Origin: Luteimonas aquatica
GTDB lineage: Bacteria; Pseudomonadota; Gammaproteobacteria; Xanthomonadales; Xanthomonadaceae
Reading direction: 5' to 3'
DNA length: 64,000 nucleotides
Assembly: GCF_022662575.1 (NCBI RefSeq)
Contig: NZ_JALBFU010000001.1
Location: 444,381-508,380 of the forward strand
Made by a program: the position numbers and the translations under genes. This document shows, piece after piece, positions 30,314 through 40,970 of the stretch (within the stretch, counting starts at the first letter, position 1; each line of letters starts with the position of its first letter). A model generated the notes under the pieces. The model ran no database searches and was not told the DNA's origin. It saw only the letters and a program-made list of their open reading frames with translations.

Positions 30314-32260
30314 ATGTCCGGTTTCACGCTCGAGACGCGAAAAGCGCGCGTCGCCCGCCGTGCAAGATCGGGCAGCAAGCGCCTGGCGCAGGGTCTGGCC
30401 TGGCTGGCGCTGGGAATCATGTCGGTGCCCGCCGCAGCGCAAGTGCAGCGCACCATCGTCAATCCAGGCTTCGAACTGCCCAATCTCGGTACGAGCGCCT
30501 GTGTCGCGTTCGCCACCGACGCGCAGGTCCCGGGCTGGAGCACCACGCACCCCTCCGGCGCGGGCGGCGGATGCGGCCTTCCGGCCGCGACCGGCCCCTT
30601 GATCGAGCTGTGGGGCAATGGCGGCATCAATCCGCCCGTCCCGGCGCGCACCGGCAGAAACCACGCAGAACTCAACGCCAACCAAGCATCGCGCCTGTAC
30701 CAGACCATCTGCCTGGTCGATGGCGAAACCATCAATTGGCGGTTTTCCCATCGTGGCCGCCAGTCGTCGACGCAGGCCGACGTGATGGATTTCAACATCC
30801 GACCCACCGCGAGCGGTACACCGATGACGCGCATCGTGACCGCCAGCGATTCCAATGACGGTACGCCGGGTGCCTACAGCCAATGCATCGCCGGCGGCAC
30901 CTGTTCGCGCGCGGCCGGGCCCAATGGCTGGGGCGACTACACCGGCAGTTTCCAGTGGAACGGCGGCAACGGCGTTCAGACCATCGGATTCGAGGCGATT
31001 TCCTCGCAGGGCGGCATCACGCTGGGCAATTTCCTGGACGACATCCAGATCACCCTGCAGCCCTACGTCGAATTCTCCAGCAGCACCTATCAGACCGTCG
31101 AAGGCGCCACGATCAACGTGCCCCTGATCCAGGTCACCGGCACCGTGCCGACGGGCGGCATCACCGTGCCGGTGACGATCGGCGGCACCGCGACGCTCGG
31201 CCAGGACTACACCACCACCAGCGGCACCAACACCATCAACGTCACCATTCCGGAGGGCGTCTACGACGGCGACTCGTTCAGCCTGACCATGTCCTCATTG
31301 CAGGACACGGTCATCGAGAACAACGAGACCATCGTGCTGACCATCCAGGATTCGCCGAGCTACGTGCTGACCTCGACCTCTTCCTGCGGCGGTACGGCCA
31401 ACAACAACGTGACCTGGACGCTGCTCGACGACGACGTCGACCTGCGCGCCGCCAAGTCCGTCAGCAACGCCACCCCGGCCGGCGGCGCGGCCACGACCTT
31501 CACGGTCACCTTCGACAACAACACCGCCAGGACGCTGCTGGCGCCGACCACCTCACACGACGCGGTCGCCGCAGTGTCCGACGCCGTCCCCGCGGGCCTG
31601 ACCTTCACCAGCTGGACCTGCGCGGCCAGCAACGGCGCCAGCTGTCCGGGCGGCGCGGTCAACGGCACGACCTCCGGCAGCGGCGCGATCAGCGGCAATG
31701 CCACCTTGCCGGCGGGCAACGCCGCCGCGGGCGGCCGCGTGGTCTATACGATCACGGCCACGCCCGGCGCGACGCAGTGCACGGCGGTGACCAATACCGC
31801 CACCATCGCCACGCCGTCGGGCCTGAACGAAGGCACCTCGGTGCAGAGCGGCTTCGTCTCGCCCACGCCCGGCGGCACGGCCAACAACAGCGCGCAGGCG
31901 CAGGTCGATCCGGCCTGCGGCAACCTCAGCGTGACCAAGACCAACACGCCGGCGGCCGGCGCCACCGACCAGAGCGGCGATACGGTGACGCGCGGCACCA
32001 GCACGGTCTACAGCATCGTGGTCAGCAACACCGGCCCCGACGCCGCCAACAACGCGGTGCTGCGCGATCCGGCGCCCACCGGCCTGAGCTGCACCACGGC
32101 GACCTGCGGCGCGGCCACCGGCGGCGCGGTCTGCCCGGCGACGGGCACGGGCGCCGGACAATTGTCGGTCGCCAACCTGCAGTCGGCCGGCGGCGTAGTG
32201 CTGCCGACGCTGCCGGCCGGCGGCTCGCTGACCGTGAGCATGACCTGCACCGTGCAGTGA
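30314..32260 (+). CDS. Large secreted protein with Calx-beta-like and DUF11 repeats
   Basis: This 648-residue exported protein is probably a surface or extracellular structural protein. It has a long Arg-rich signal region ending near residue 43 (SVPAAAQ). An N-terminal beta-rich domain starting NPGFELP follows, like galactose-binding or CshA-type adhesin domains. Next come a Calx-beta-like domain (about 255-375, EGATINVPL, TLGQDYTT, ENNETI) and two DUF11-type repeats (about 380-648). No LPxTG, IPTL-CTERM or other C-terminal anchor is visible, and the protein ends inside a DUF11-like strand pattern. The domain set suggests adhesion, but this is inference. Confidence 0.78.
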   Translation: MSGFTLETRKARVARRARSGSKRLAQGLAWLALGIMSVPAAAQVQRTIVNPGFELPNLGTSACVAFATDAQVPGWSTTHPSGAGGGCGLPAATGPLIELWGNGGINPPVPARTGRNHAELNANQASRLYQTICLVDGETINWRFSHRGRQSSTQADVMDFNIRPTASGTPMTRIVTASDSNDGTPGAYSQCIAGGTCSRAAGPNGWGDYTGSFQWNGGNGVQTIGFEAISSQGGITLGNFLDDIQITLQPYVEFSSSTYQTVEGATINVPLIQVTGTVPTGGITVPVTIGGTATLGQDYTTTSGTNTINVTIPEGVYDGDSFSLTMSSLQDTVIENNETIVLTIQDSPSYVLTSTSSCGGTANNNVTWTLLDDDVDLRAAKSVSNATPAGGAATTFTVTFDNNTARTLLAPTTSHDAVAAVSDAVPAGLTFTSWTCAASNGASCPGGAVNGTTSGSGAISGNATLPAGNAAAGGRVVYTITATPGATQCTAVTNTATIATPSGLNEGTSVQSGFVSPTPGGTANNSAQAQVDPACGNLSVTKTNTPAAGATDQSGDTVTRGTSTVYSIVVSNTGPDAANNAVLRDPAPTGLSCTTATCGAATGGAVCPATGTGAGQLSVANLQSAGGVVLPTLPAGGSLTVSMTCTVQ

Positions 32261-32360
32261 CCGCGGGCACAAAGCCGCGCTAACCCGCTGTTGGCACGTG
32301 CTCGTCGCCGGCGCCATGCCGTGACGGCAGCGTGAAGGCGAAATCGCGGCGCGCAGCGCC

Positions 32361-32419
32361 GCCGCGACGATGCTGCGCTGCGACTATCGAGGCACGAAAT
32401 CCCGCGCTAGCATCGCGGC
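32361..32419. repeat. Imperfect inverted repeat upstream of the glutaredoxin gene
   Basis: The left arm (GCCGCG-ACG-ATGCT-GCGC, 32361-32378) and right arm (GCGC-T-AGCAT-CGCGGC, 32404-32419) can pair over about 15 bp with a three-base and a one-base bulge, enclosing a 25-base loop. It lies in the 225-base gap after the DUF11 gene. It has no T-tract. Confidence 0.45.
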
Positions 32420-32485
32420 CGATGCATGCCGCCGGACGGGCATGCGGGATCGGTGCGACGTCGGCATTCGGCGCAGGGAGGCCTC

Positions 32486-32875
32486 TTGAAGATCCTGATC
32501 AATCTCGTGCTCGTCGCGGCCTGCCTGGCCGCCGGACTGTGGGCGGGCCCGCACCTGCGCTCGGCCTACGACCGCATGTTTCCGCCGCCCGAGTACGTCA
32601 GCGGCGACTACGATGCGCTGTACCGCCAGACGGGCAAGCGCGTGGTGATGTTCTCCACGAGCGATTGTCCCTTCTGCAGCCGCACGCGGGCGTTGTTCGC
32701 GCGCGAAGGCGTGGACTACCAGGACTTCCTCATCGACCAGTCGGCCGACGCCAAGCGGCAGTACGAGGCGCTCGGCGGCGGCGGCGTGCCCTTGCTGTAC
32801 ATCGGCGAGCGCCGCATCAGCGGCTACCGCGAGGACACGATCCGCCAGTCGCTGGCGCTGATCAGGCGGCAATGA
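32486..32875 (+). CDS. Membrane-anchored glutaredoxin-family protein
   Basis: This 129-residue protein has an N-terminal signal-anchor helix (about 3-20) and a glutaredoxin fold with redox motif CPFC at Cys61-Cys64, the cis-Pro region GGVPLLYIG and GYRED near the end. It would act in the periplasm on thiols or disulfides. The start is taken as the TTG at 32486 because GGGAGG lies five bases upstream and the anchor helix then begins at once. An in-frame ATG at 32426 would add 20 poorly hydrophobic residues. It is followed by a Cys-rich exported peptide gene on the same strand. Confidence 0.82.
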   Translation: MKILINLVLVAACLAAGLWAGPHLRSAYDRMFPPPEYVSGDYDALYRQTGKRVVMFSTSDCPFCSRTRALFAREGVDYQDFLIDQSADAKRQYEALGGGGVPLLYIGERRISGYREDTIRQSLALIRRQ

Positions 32876-33009
32876 GGCGATCTCACCGGTATCGGCCGCG
32901 AAGGGAGACGCGGCCATCGCACGGGACGGCTGATGCCGTTCCGGCATCGGGAAGGTTCCGGCGACGGACGCGCCGGGCCATCGTGGTTCAACGATCAAGG
33001 AGTCTAGCG

Positions 33010-33168
33010 ATGAAAAAGAACCGTCGTGTCAGGACGCTGTTGGCCGTGTGCGCGTTTGCCCTGGGGATCGGCGTCAGCCTGACGGCGTTCGCGCGCCCGT
33101 GCTGCAGCAGTTGCGATCCCAACGATCCGGATTCGCGCTGCTGGGCGATCTGCAGCCCGAGCTGCTGA
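33010..33168 (+). CDS. 52-residue exported Cys-rich peptide
   Basis: This short gene encodes a signal peptide of about 29 residues (basic start MKKNRRVR, hydrophobic core, AFA cleavage region) and a mature part of about 23 residues with six cysteines: CC, SSC, then RC, IC and the final C. An AAGGAG ribosome site lies seven bases before the ATG, and a strong terminator follows the stop, so the gene is well supported despite its size. I do not recognise the family. It could form three disulfides or bind metal. It lies 134 bases after a membrane-anchored CPFC glutaredoxin gene that could act on it. Confidence 0.75.
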   Translation: MKKNRRVRTLLAVCAFALGIGVSLTAFARPCCSSCDPNDPDSRCWAICSPSC

Positions 33169-33188
33169 GCACCGCATCGCGTCGAAGG

Positions 33189-33214
33189 GAGGGGCGGGTG
33201 ACCGCCCCTCTTTT
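33189..33214 (+). terminator. Terminator after the Cys-rich peptide gene
   Basis: A 9-bp stem GAGGGGCGG / CCGCCCCTC with loop GTGA is followed by TTTT. It lies 20 bases after the peptide's stop codon and supports that gene as a real transcription unit. Confidence 0.85.
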
Positions 33215-33282
33215 CGCCTCGGCCTTCGGCCATCGCGCGGGCTAAGATGCGCGCTCCGCGATCCCGCGTTCCGGAGTTCCGC

Positions 33283-33792
33283 ATGCTCTCGCTCTACGAT
33301 GTGTCCGTGCCCGCGCTCGTGCGCGGCCTGTCCAACCTGTCCCGCCAGCTGGAGATCGGCGCCGCGCACGCGCGCGAGACCGGCATGGATCCGGCCGAAC
33401 TGGTGCAGGCGCGCCTGGCCCCCGACATGCTGACCCTGGCCGGACAGGTGCAGCGCGCCAGCGACACCGCCAAGTTCGGCGCGGCGCGGCTGTCGCAGGG
33501 CGAGGCGCCCAGCTTTCCGGACGAGGAAACCACGCTGGACGAGCTGCAGGCGCGCATCGCCGGCACCATCGCCTACCTGCGCAGCGTGCCGGCCGAGCGC
33601 ATCGTCGGCGGCGAGGATCGCGAGATCCGCTTCCGCGCCGGACAGCGCGAGCTGCATTTCGTCGCGCGCGACTACGTGCGCGGCTTCATGCTGCCCAATT
33701 TCTACTTCCACCTGACCGTCGCCTACGGCCTGTTGCGCCACAAGGGCGTGCCGCTGGGCAAGCTGGATTACCTGGGCGGCCAACAGGCGTGA
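33283..33792 (+). CDS. DUF1993-family protein
   Basis: This 169-residue cytoplasmic helical protein belongs to the DUF1993 family, related in fold to DinB-like four-helix proteins. It has the family-typical MLSLYDVSVP opening, LAPDMLTLAGQVQ and NFYFHLTVAYGLLRHKGVPLGK-type C-terminus. Function is unknown. The start at 33283 follows a GGAG site. An upstream in-frame ATG would add 12 residues. It is convergent with the TauE/SafE gene. Confidence 0.88.
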   Translation: MLSLYDVSVPALVRGLSNLSRQLEIGAAHARETGMDPAELVQARLAPDMLTLAGQVQRASDTAKFGAARLSQGEAPSFPDEETTLDELQARIAGTIAYLRSVPAERIVGGEDREIRFRAGQRELHFVARDYVRGFMLPNFYFHLTVAYGLLRHKGVPLGKLDYLGGQQA

Positions 33793-33793
33793 T

Positions 33794-34549
33794 CTAGGCG
33801 GGCAGGTAGGTCCGCGCGAAGAACGCGGCGGTGATCCCGGCGGTCAGCAGCAGCGTCCCGGCGCGCACCACGCGCGCCGGCGCGCGCCGCCCGAGCAGCG
33901 CACCGCCGTAGCCGCCGATCACCGCGGCGCCCAGCATCACCAGCGTCTCGGGCCAATGCACGGCGCGGGCGGCGACGAAGATCAGCACCGCGATGGTGTT
34001 GGCCGCGCTCACCATCAACGTGCGCGGCGCGTTGAGGCTTTTCAGGTCGCGTCCATCGAGCAGTCCCCACACCGCCATCATCATGATGCCGACGGCGCCG
34101 CCGAAGTAGCCGCCGTATACGCCCAGCGCGAACTGGATCGCCACCACCGCCCAGGGGGCGATCCGCCAGCGGCGCCGCAGCCATTCGCCCGCGCGTCCGC
34201 CCAGCCACAGCGACAGGAACGCCAGCAGCAGCAACCAGGGCAGCACGGCGTCGAAGGTCCTCGACGGGGTGCGCAGCAGCAGCCAGGCGCCGACGATGCC
34301 GCCAACCAGCGTCGCCAGCAACAGGGCGCGCAGCGATGCCGTGCCCACCGGTCCCAGCCCGTCGCGGTAGGCCCAGGCGCTGGCCAGGCCGCCGGGATAC
34401 AGCGCCACCGTGCTGGAGGCGTTGGCCTGCACCGAGGGCACGCCCGCGGCGATCAGCGCGGGCAGGCTGACGAACGATCCGCCGCCGGCCAGGGCGTTCA
34501 TCGCACCGGCCGCCAGGCCGGCGAGGAACAGCAGCGCGAATGCATCCAT
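33794..34549 (-). CDS. TauE/SafE-family sulfite/anion exporter-like permease
   Basis: This 251-residue membrane protein belongs to the TauE/SafE family, thought to export sulfite, sulfoacetate or similar anions. It has about seven to eight hydrophobic helices, the N-terminal motif [12 protein letters not shown] after a MNALAG turn, and a central [10 protein letters not shown] repeat-type motif. The substrate is not evident from the neighbours, which are DUF1993 and a divergent IorA gene. Confidence 0.88.
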   Translation of the reverse strand: MDAFALLFLAGLAAGAMNALAGGGSFVSLPALIAAGVPSVQANASSTVALYPGGLASAWAYRDGLGPVGTASLRALLLATLVGGIVGAWLLLRTPSRTFDAVLPWLLLLAFLSLWLGGRAGEWLRRRWRIAPWAVVAIQFALGVYGGYFGGAVGIMMMAVWGLLDGRDLKSLNAPRTLMVSAANTIAVLIFVAARAVHWPETLVMLGAAVIGGYGGALLGRRAPARVVRAGTLLLTAGITAAFFARTYLPA

Positions 34550-34770
34550 CGCCGGATGCTAGGCGAGCCGCGGCGTCGCCACAATGCCGATCGGCGCTGG
34601 CCGGCGAGGAGGCAAATGCCAACCGGACATTGCGGCGCATAGGCCGGAAGTCATGCTCGCGCGCAAGGCACGCTCGCAGCCCGTCGCGAACGCGACGCGA
34701 GCCGCATGGCGCGTTGCGTGCTTGCGCTATAGTCGGGCGGTCCAACCGCCCAGCCATCGCGAGGTGCGTC

Positions 34771-35231
34771 ATGATCGTCCTGACCGTCAACGGACAGGAG
34801 CAGCGTTTCGACGGTGATCCGTCCATGCCGCTGCTCTGGTACCTGCGCGACACGCTGGGATACACCGGCACGAAATTCGGCTGCGGCATGTCGCTGTGCG
34901 GCGCCTGCACCGTGCACCTGGACGGTGCCGCGATGCGCGCCTGCGTCACGCCGGTCGCGGCGGCGGAAGGCAAGCAGGTCACGACGATCGAGGGACTGTC
35001 GGCGGACGTCAGCCACCCCTTGCAGAAGGCCTGGCAGACGCTCGACGTCGCCCAATGCGGCTACTGCCAGACCGGACAGATCATGCAGGCCGCCGCGCTG
35101 CTCGGCACCAATCCGAATCCCAGCGACGCGGACATCGACAACGCCATGGCCGGCAACATCTGCCGCTGCGGCACCTACACCCGCATCCGCGCGGCGATCA
35201 AGCTCGCCGCGGGGCAGCAGGGAGGTGCGGC

Positions 35232-35235
<4 letters not shown>
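34771..35235 (+). CDS. iorA: IorA-like [2Fe-2S] subunit of a molybdenum hydroxylase
   Basis: This is the small iron-sulfur subunit of an isoquinoline 1-oxidoreductase-type molybdenum hydroxylase. The 154-residue protein has a plant-type [2Fe-2S] cluster (Cys38, Cys43, Cys46, Cys58) and a second C-terminal cluster (Cys96, Cys99, Cys131, Cys133, in CGYC and CRC). The start at 34771 begins directly with the ferredoxin fold. Its stop overlaps the iorB start (ATGA). The true substrate is unknown, and many members oxidise aldehydes or N-heterocycles. Confidence 0.9.
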
Positions 35236-37562
<2,327 letters not shown>

Positions 37563-37620
37563 GCCTGGGCGGCGTCGTGGATTGCCCGGCGCCGCGGCGC
37601 GCCGAGCAAGGCGCCGGACA

Positions 37621-38844
37621 TCAGGGGTTCGTGCACGCGGCCTGCGTGGATGCAGGGGATTCGCCGCGTGCCGCGGCAATCACCAGCGCCAGCGAGACCG
37701 CGACGAAGGCCGCGCCCAGCGGCGCGAGCAGGCGGGCATCGAGGAACTGCAGCGCCAGCGCGCCCAATGCGCCGGACAACGACACCGCGAAATACAGCAC
37801 GGCCTGATACAGCGCGGTCACGAACGACTGCGTGCCCGGCGGCGCGTGCGCGAGGATGTGGTGCTGCTGCGGCGTGGTCAGCGAGAAGGCGAACACGCCG
37901 GACACCACCGCCGCCAGCAGCGCCAGCGGCACCGAGCCGCGCAGCCAGGGGATGGCCAGGAAGATCGCGATCAGTCCCGCCGAGCCCATCGCGATCACCC
38001 GCGTGGGCCCGATCCGGTCGGCCAGCCGGCCGGCCAACAGGTTGCCCGCCGTGCCGGCGATGCCGAACAGCAGCAGGATCAGCGTCAGCAGCTGCGGACG
38101 CGTCGCGGTCACCGGCGCATAGACCGCGCTGATGTAGGTGTAGGGGATATAGACGCCGGTGAACACCACCATCGTGCGCAGCAGCGCGCCCAGGACCACG
38201 CGGTCGCGCAGCGGCGCGAACCGGGCCGCGAAACCGCCGGCGGCCGCTTCGCGCAACGGCGGCACGCGCAAGGCCACCGCGACGCCGGCCACCGCGCCCA
38301 GCGCCGTGACCAGCCACAGCGTGAAGCGCCAGTTCCAGAGCGCGCTGATGGCGGTGCCCAGCGGCGCGCCCAGCACCAGCGAGGAGGTCAGCCCGAGCAT
38401 CACCAGCGCGATCGCCTGGCCACGGCGCTGCGGGCCGGCCAGCGTCGCGGCGGTGGCGCTGGCAGTCGCCGTGTAGAGCCCGGCGCCGGCGGCGGCCACC
38501 ACCCGCGAGAGCAGCACCATGTCGAAGCCCTGCGCCAGCGCGGTCCAGGCGTTTCCGATCACGAACGCCAGCATCGCCAGGACGAGCGACGTGCGGCGCG
38601 GCCAGTGCGCGGTCAGTGCGCCCAGCACGGGCGTGCTCAGGGCATAGGCCAGCGAGAACACGGTCACCAGCTGGCCCGCGGCGGCGACGCTGACCTGCAT
38701 GGTCGAGGCCACCGAGGGCAGCACGCCGGCGATCACGAAGGCGTCGGTGCCCACGGCGAAGGTGCCGAGCGTGAGCATGGCGACGGGACCGCGCCAATGC
38801 GGCGAAGCGGCGGCGGGAGAAGTGCTGTCCGGATGGGGGTTCAT
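37621..38844 (-). CDS. MFS transporter, DHA1 (AraJ/YdhP-like) family
   Basis: This 407-residue permease of the major facilitator superfamily has 12 predicted helices, the motif A-like GRLADRIGPTRV in the loop after helix 8 and the family's GTDAFVIAGVLP opening. DHA1 members export drugs, sugars or amino-acid derivatives. It is divergent from an ArsR-type regulator across a 143-base region with three related palindromes, the first of which lies five bases upstream of its start codon. Regulation by that ArsR protein is likely. Confidence 0.9.
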   Translation of the reverse strand: MNPHPDSTSPAAASPHWRGPVAMLTLGTFAVGTDAFVIAGVLPSVASTMQVSVAAAGQLVTVFSLAYALSTPVLGALTAHWPRRTSLVLAMLAFVIGNAWTALAQGFDMVLLSRVVAAAGAGLYTATASATAATLAGPQRRGQAIALVMLGLTSSLVLGAPLGTAISALWNWRFTLWLVTALGAVAGVAVALRVPPLREAAAGGFAARFAPLRDRVVLGALLRTMVVFTGVYIPYTYISAVYAPVTATRPQLLTLILLLFGIAGTAGNLLAGRLADRIGPTRVIAMGSAGLIAIFLAIPWLRGSVPLALLAAVVSGVFAFSLTTPQQHHILAHAPPGTQSFVTALYQAVLYFAVSLSGALGALALQFLDARLLAPLGAAFVAVSLALVIAAARGESPASTQAACTNP

Positions 38845-38848
38845 GGAT

Positions 38849-38862
38849 ACGATGCCGATCGT
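38849..38862. promoter_or_regulatory. Palindrome 1, ACGAT-N4-ATCGT, before the MFS start
   Basis: This dyad is the first of three with the same ACGAT/ATCGT half-sites in the MFS-ArsR gap. It lies five bases upstream of the MFS start codon on the minus strand, where a bound repressor would block transcription or ribosome loading. Confidence 0.6.
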
Positions 38863-38864
38863 TA

Positions 38865-38884
38865 ATTACGACCAATATCGTAAT
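38865..38884. promoter_or_regulatory. Palindrome 2, ATTACG-N8-CGTAAT
   Basis: This second dyad lies directly beside the first and shares the TACG core. The region around it is unusually AT-rich for this genome, as expected for overlapping promoters of the two divergent genes. Confidence 0.6.
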
Positions 38885-38913
38885 ACTCGAGGGTCGCGGC
38901 GATTATCGACTAT

Positions 38914-38929
38914 TACGATACTCATCGTA
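38914..38929. promoter_or_regulatory. Palindrome 3, TACGAT-N4-ATCGTA
   Basis: This third dyad has six-base perfect arms and the same N4 spacing as palindrome 1. It lies about 60 bases before the arsR start, consistent with autoregulation. Confidence 0.62.
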
Positions 38930-38987
38930 TCATCGGCGGGACTGCTAAGATGGCCGGACACCGATATTCCGCCCCCATCTTCCCGCC

Positions 38988-39302
38988 ATGCGACAAGAAG
39001 ACACCTGGCTGCCGCAGCCGGACCTCGCCAGGATCGACATCGGCACGGTGCTGCAATCGCTGGCCGATCCGGTGCGGCTGCAGATGATCCGGCAGCTCGA
39101 TGCCCTCGGCGAGGCCACCTGCTCGGAGCTGGAGATGCCGGTGAAGATCTCCACCGTCTCCCATCACATGACCCAGCTGCGCCTGGCCGGCCTGGTCTCC
39201 ACGCGCATCGTCGGCACGGCGCGGCCCAGCCGCCTGCGCAAGGCGGAACTGGAGAAGCGTTTCCCCGGCCTGCTGCGCGCGGTGTTGCGCGCCGCGCGGT
39301 AG
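38988..39302 (+). CDS. ArsR-family winged-helix repressor
   Basis: This 104-residue regulator has the ArsR/SmtB winged helix-turn-helix fold: LADPVRLQMIRQL in helix 2, ISTVSHHMTQLRLAGLV as the recognition region, then the wing. It has no CVC metal motif, and only one Cys (Cys45), so it probably senses a non-metal ligand. It is divergent from the MFS gene with three shared palindromes between them, a typical regulator/efflux pair. Confidence 0.9.
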   Translation: MRQEDTWLPQPDLARIDIGTVLQSLADPVRLQMIRQLDALGEATCSELEMPVKISTVSHHMTQLRLAGLVSTRIVGTARPSRLRKAELEKRFPGLLRAVLRAAR

Positions 39303-39319
39303 CGGCGGTCCGGCGACGA

Positions 39320-40906
39320 TCAGGCCGGCTGCAGCGTCCGACTGAACACGCTGGTTCCCTCGATGTCGCGCAGGTCCACCGTCAGCGCCCGCGTGTGCGG
39401 GTCGATGTTCACCTCGCCGAAGAACTGGTAGCCCGAGAGCGGCGAGGCGTTCGGCGCCGGCGGCGCCTTCTGGAACACCACGCGCGGCCCGAAGGTGGCG
39501 TCGAGCGCGTTCGGGCCGAATCCGCCGGCGTTCAGCGGCCCGGCCACGAATTCCCAGAACGGATCGAAGTCCTGGAACGAGGCCTGGTCCGGGTCGTAGT
39601 AGTGCGCCGCGCAGTAATGCACGTCCGCGGTCAGCCATACGACGTTGGCGACGCCGCGGATCGCGCGCAGCAGTTCGGCAAACTCCAGCTCGCGGCCGCG
39701 CGGCAGCCCCGGCTCGCCGTTGGCCACCGCCTCCCAGCGCGCGCGGCCCTGCGCGTCGACGCCGTCGGGCACCTGCAGGCCGAGCGGCATGTCGGCGGCG
39801 ACGACCTTCCAGGTCGCGCGCGATTGCTTCAGCGCACGCGCGAGCTCGCGCAACTGCCGGCGGCCCAGGAACGCGGTGTCGGCGCCGGGTTCGAGCTGCA
39901 GGTTGGCGGTGTTGGGCCCGCGGTAGCTGCGCATGTCGAGCATGAACACATCCAGCAGCGGCCCGTAGCGGACCACGCGCTCGATGCTCGCCTGGCGCGC
40001 GCCGCGCGGCTGGCGCTGCGGCGAGTATTCGAGGAAGGCCTGGCGCGCGCGCCGCACCAGCACGTCGATGTCCTTGACGGTATAGCGCGGATCGGCGCTC
40101 AGGTCCTTGGACGGCGACCAGTTGTTGACGACCTCGTGGTCGTCCCATTGCCACAGCTGCGGCACCTGCGCGGCGAAGCGCCGCAGGTTGGCGTCGCGCA
40201 GGTTGTAGCGGTAACGGCCGCGGTACTCGTCGAGGGTCTCGGCGACCTTGTGCACGCCCTCGGCGACCAGGTTGCGCCAGATGCGGCCGTCCTCGGCCGC
40301 CTGCTCGGCGGAGATCGGGCCGTCGGCGTAGATGGTGTCGCCCGAATGCAGGAAGAAGTCCGGATCGCGCTGGCGCATGCTCTCGAAGATGCGCATGCCG
40401 CCGAACTCGGGATTGATGCCCCAGCCCTGGCCGGCGACGTCGCCGCCCCAGACGAAGCGCACCGGGCGCGGTCGCCGCCAGTCGACCGGCGCCGCGCGCA
40501 GCCGTCCTTCGCTCCAGGCGCTGAAGGCGCCGCTGCGCGCGTCCTCGAAGGCCACGCGCACCTGGCGCTGCGCCGGGCCGGGCAGCAGCGGCACGTCCAG
40601 GCGCGCGGTGAAGTCGGAGGCGGCGTTGGCCAGCGGCCCGCGCAGGCGCAGCGGCCGGCGCCAGTGGATGTCGTCGCCGATCTCCACCCACATCCACGAC
40701 GGCCGGTCGCTGCGCGCCCAGATCGTGGCCTGGCGCTCGCCGACGTCGCCGAACTGGATGCCGTAGTCGAGCCTGGGCCGCGCGGACTCGGCGGTGAGGA
40801 TCGCCGGTGCGGCGCAGGAGGGCAGGGCCCAGCTCGCCACGCCCGCGCCCAGGACGCTGCCCGACTGCAGCAGGAAACGGCGGCGCGAAGCGTGGCGATC
40901 GGTCAT
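39320..40906 (-). CDS. PhoD-like alkaline phosphatase/phosphodiesterase, Tat-exported
   Basis: This 528-residue enzyme belongs to the PhoD family of calcium/iron-dependent phosphatases and phosphodiesterases. It begins with a twin-arginine signal (RRRFLLQSG from residue 8) followed by a Cys-containing cleavage region. It has a fibronectin-like N-terminal domain and the catalytic domain with GGDVAG, LHSGDTIYAD, QWDDHEVVNNW and LTADVHYCA metal-site motifs. The start at 40906 is chosen because it puts the Tat motif near the N-terminus. It would recover phosphate from organic esters in the periplasm. Confidence 0.88.
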   Translation of the reverse strand: MTDRHASRRRFLLQSGSVLGAGVASWALPSCAAPAILTAESARPRLDYGIQFGDVGERQATIWARSDRPSWMWVEIGDDIHWRRPLRLRGPLANAASDFTARLDVPLLPGPAQRQVRVAFEDARSGAFSAWSEGRLRAAPVDWRRPRPVRFVWGGDVAGQGWGINPEFGGMRIFESMRQRDPDFFLHSGDTIYADGPISAEQAAEDGRIWRNLVAEGVHKVAETLDEYRGRYRYNLRDANLRRFAAQVPQLWQWDDHEVVNNWSPSKDLSADPRYTVKDIDVLVRRARQAFLEYSPQRQPRGARQASIERVVRYGPLLDVFMLDMRSYRGPNTANLQLEPGADTAFLGRRQLRELARALKQSRATWKVVAADMPLGLQVPDGVDAQGRARWEAVANGEPGLPRGRELEFAELLRAIRGVANVVWLTADVHYCAAHYYDPDQASFQDFDPFWEFVAGPLNAGGFGPNALDATFGPRVVFQKAPPAPNASPLSGYQFFGEVNIDPHTRALTVDLRDIEGTSVFSRTLQPA

Positions 40907-40970
40907 GGCGGCGGCTCGACGATGCGGGGGAATCCCCAACCTAGTGGCCGCAGGTTGCAATCGCGTTGCG

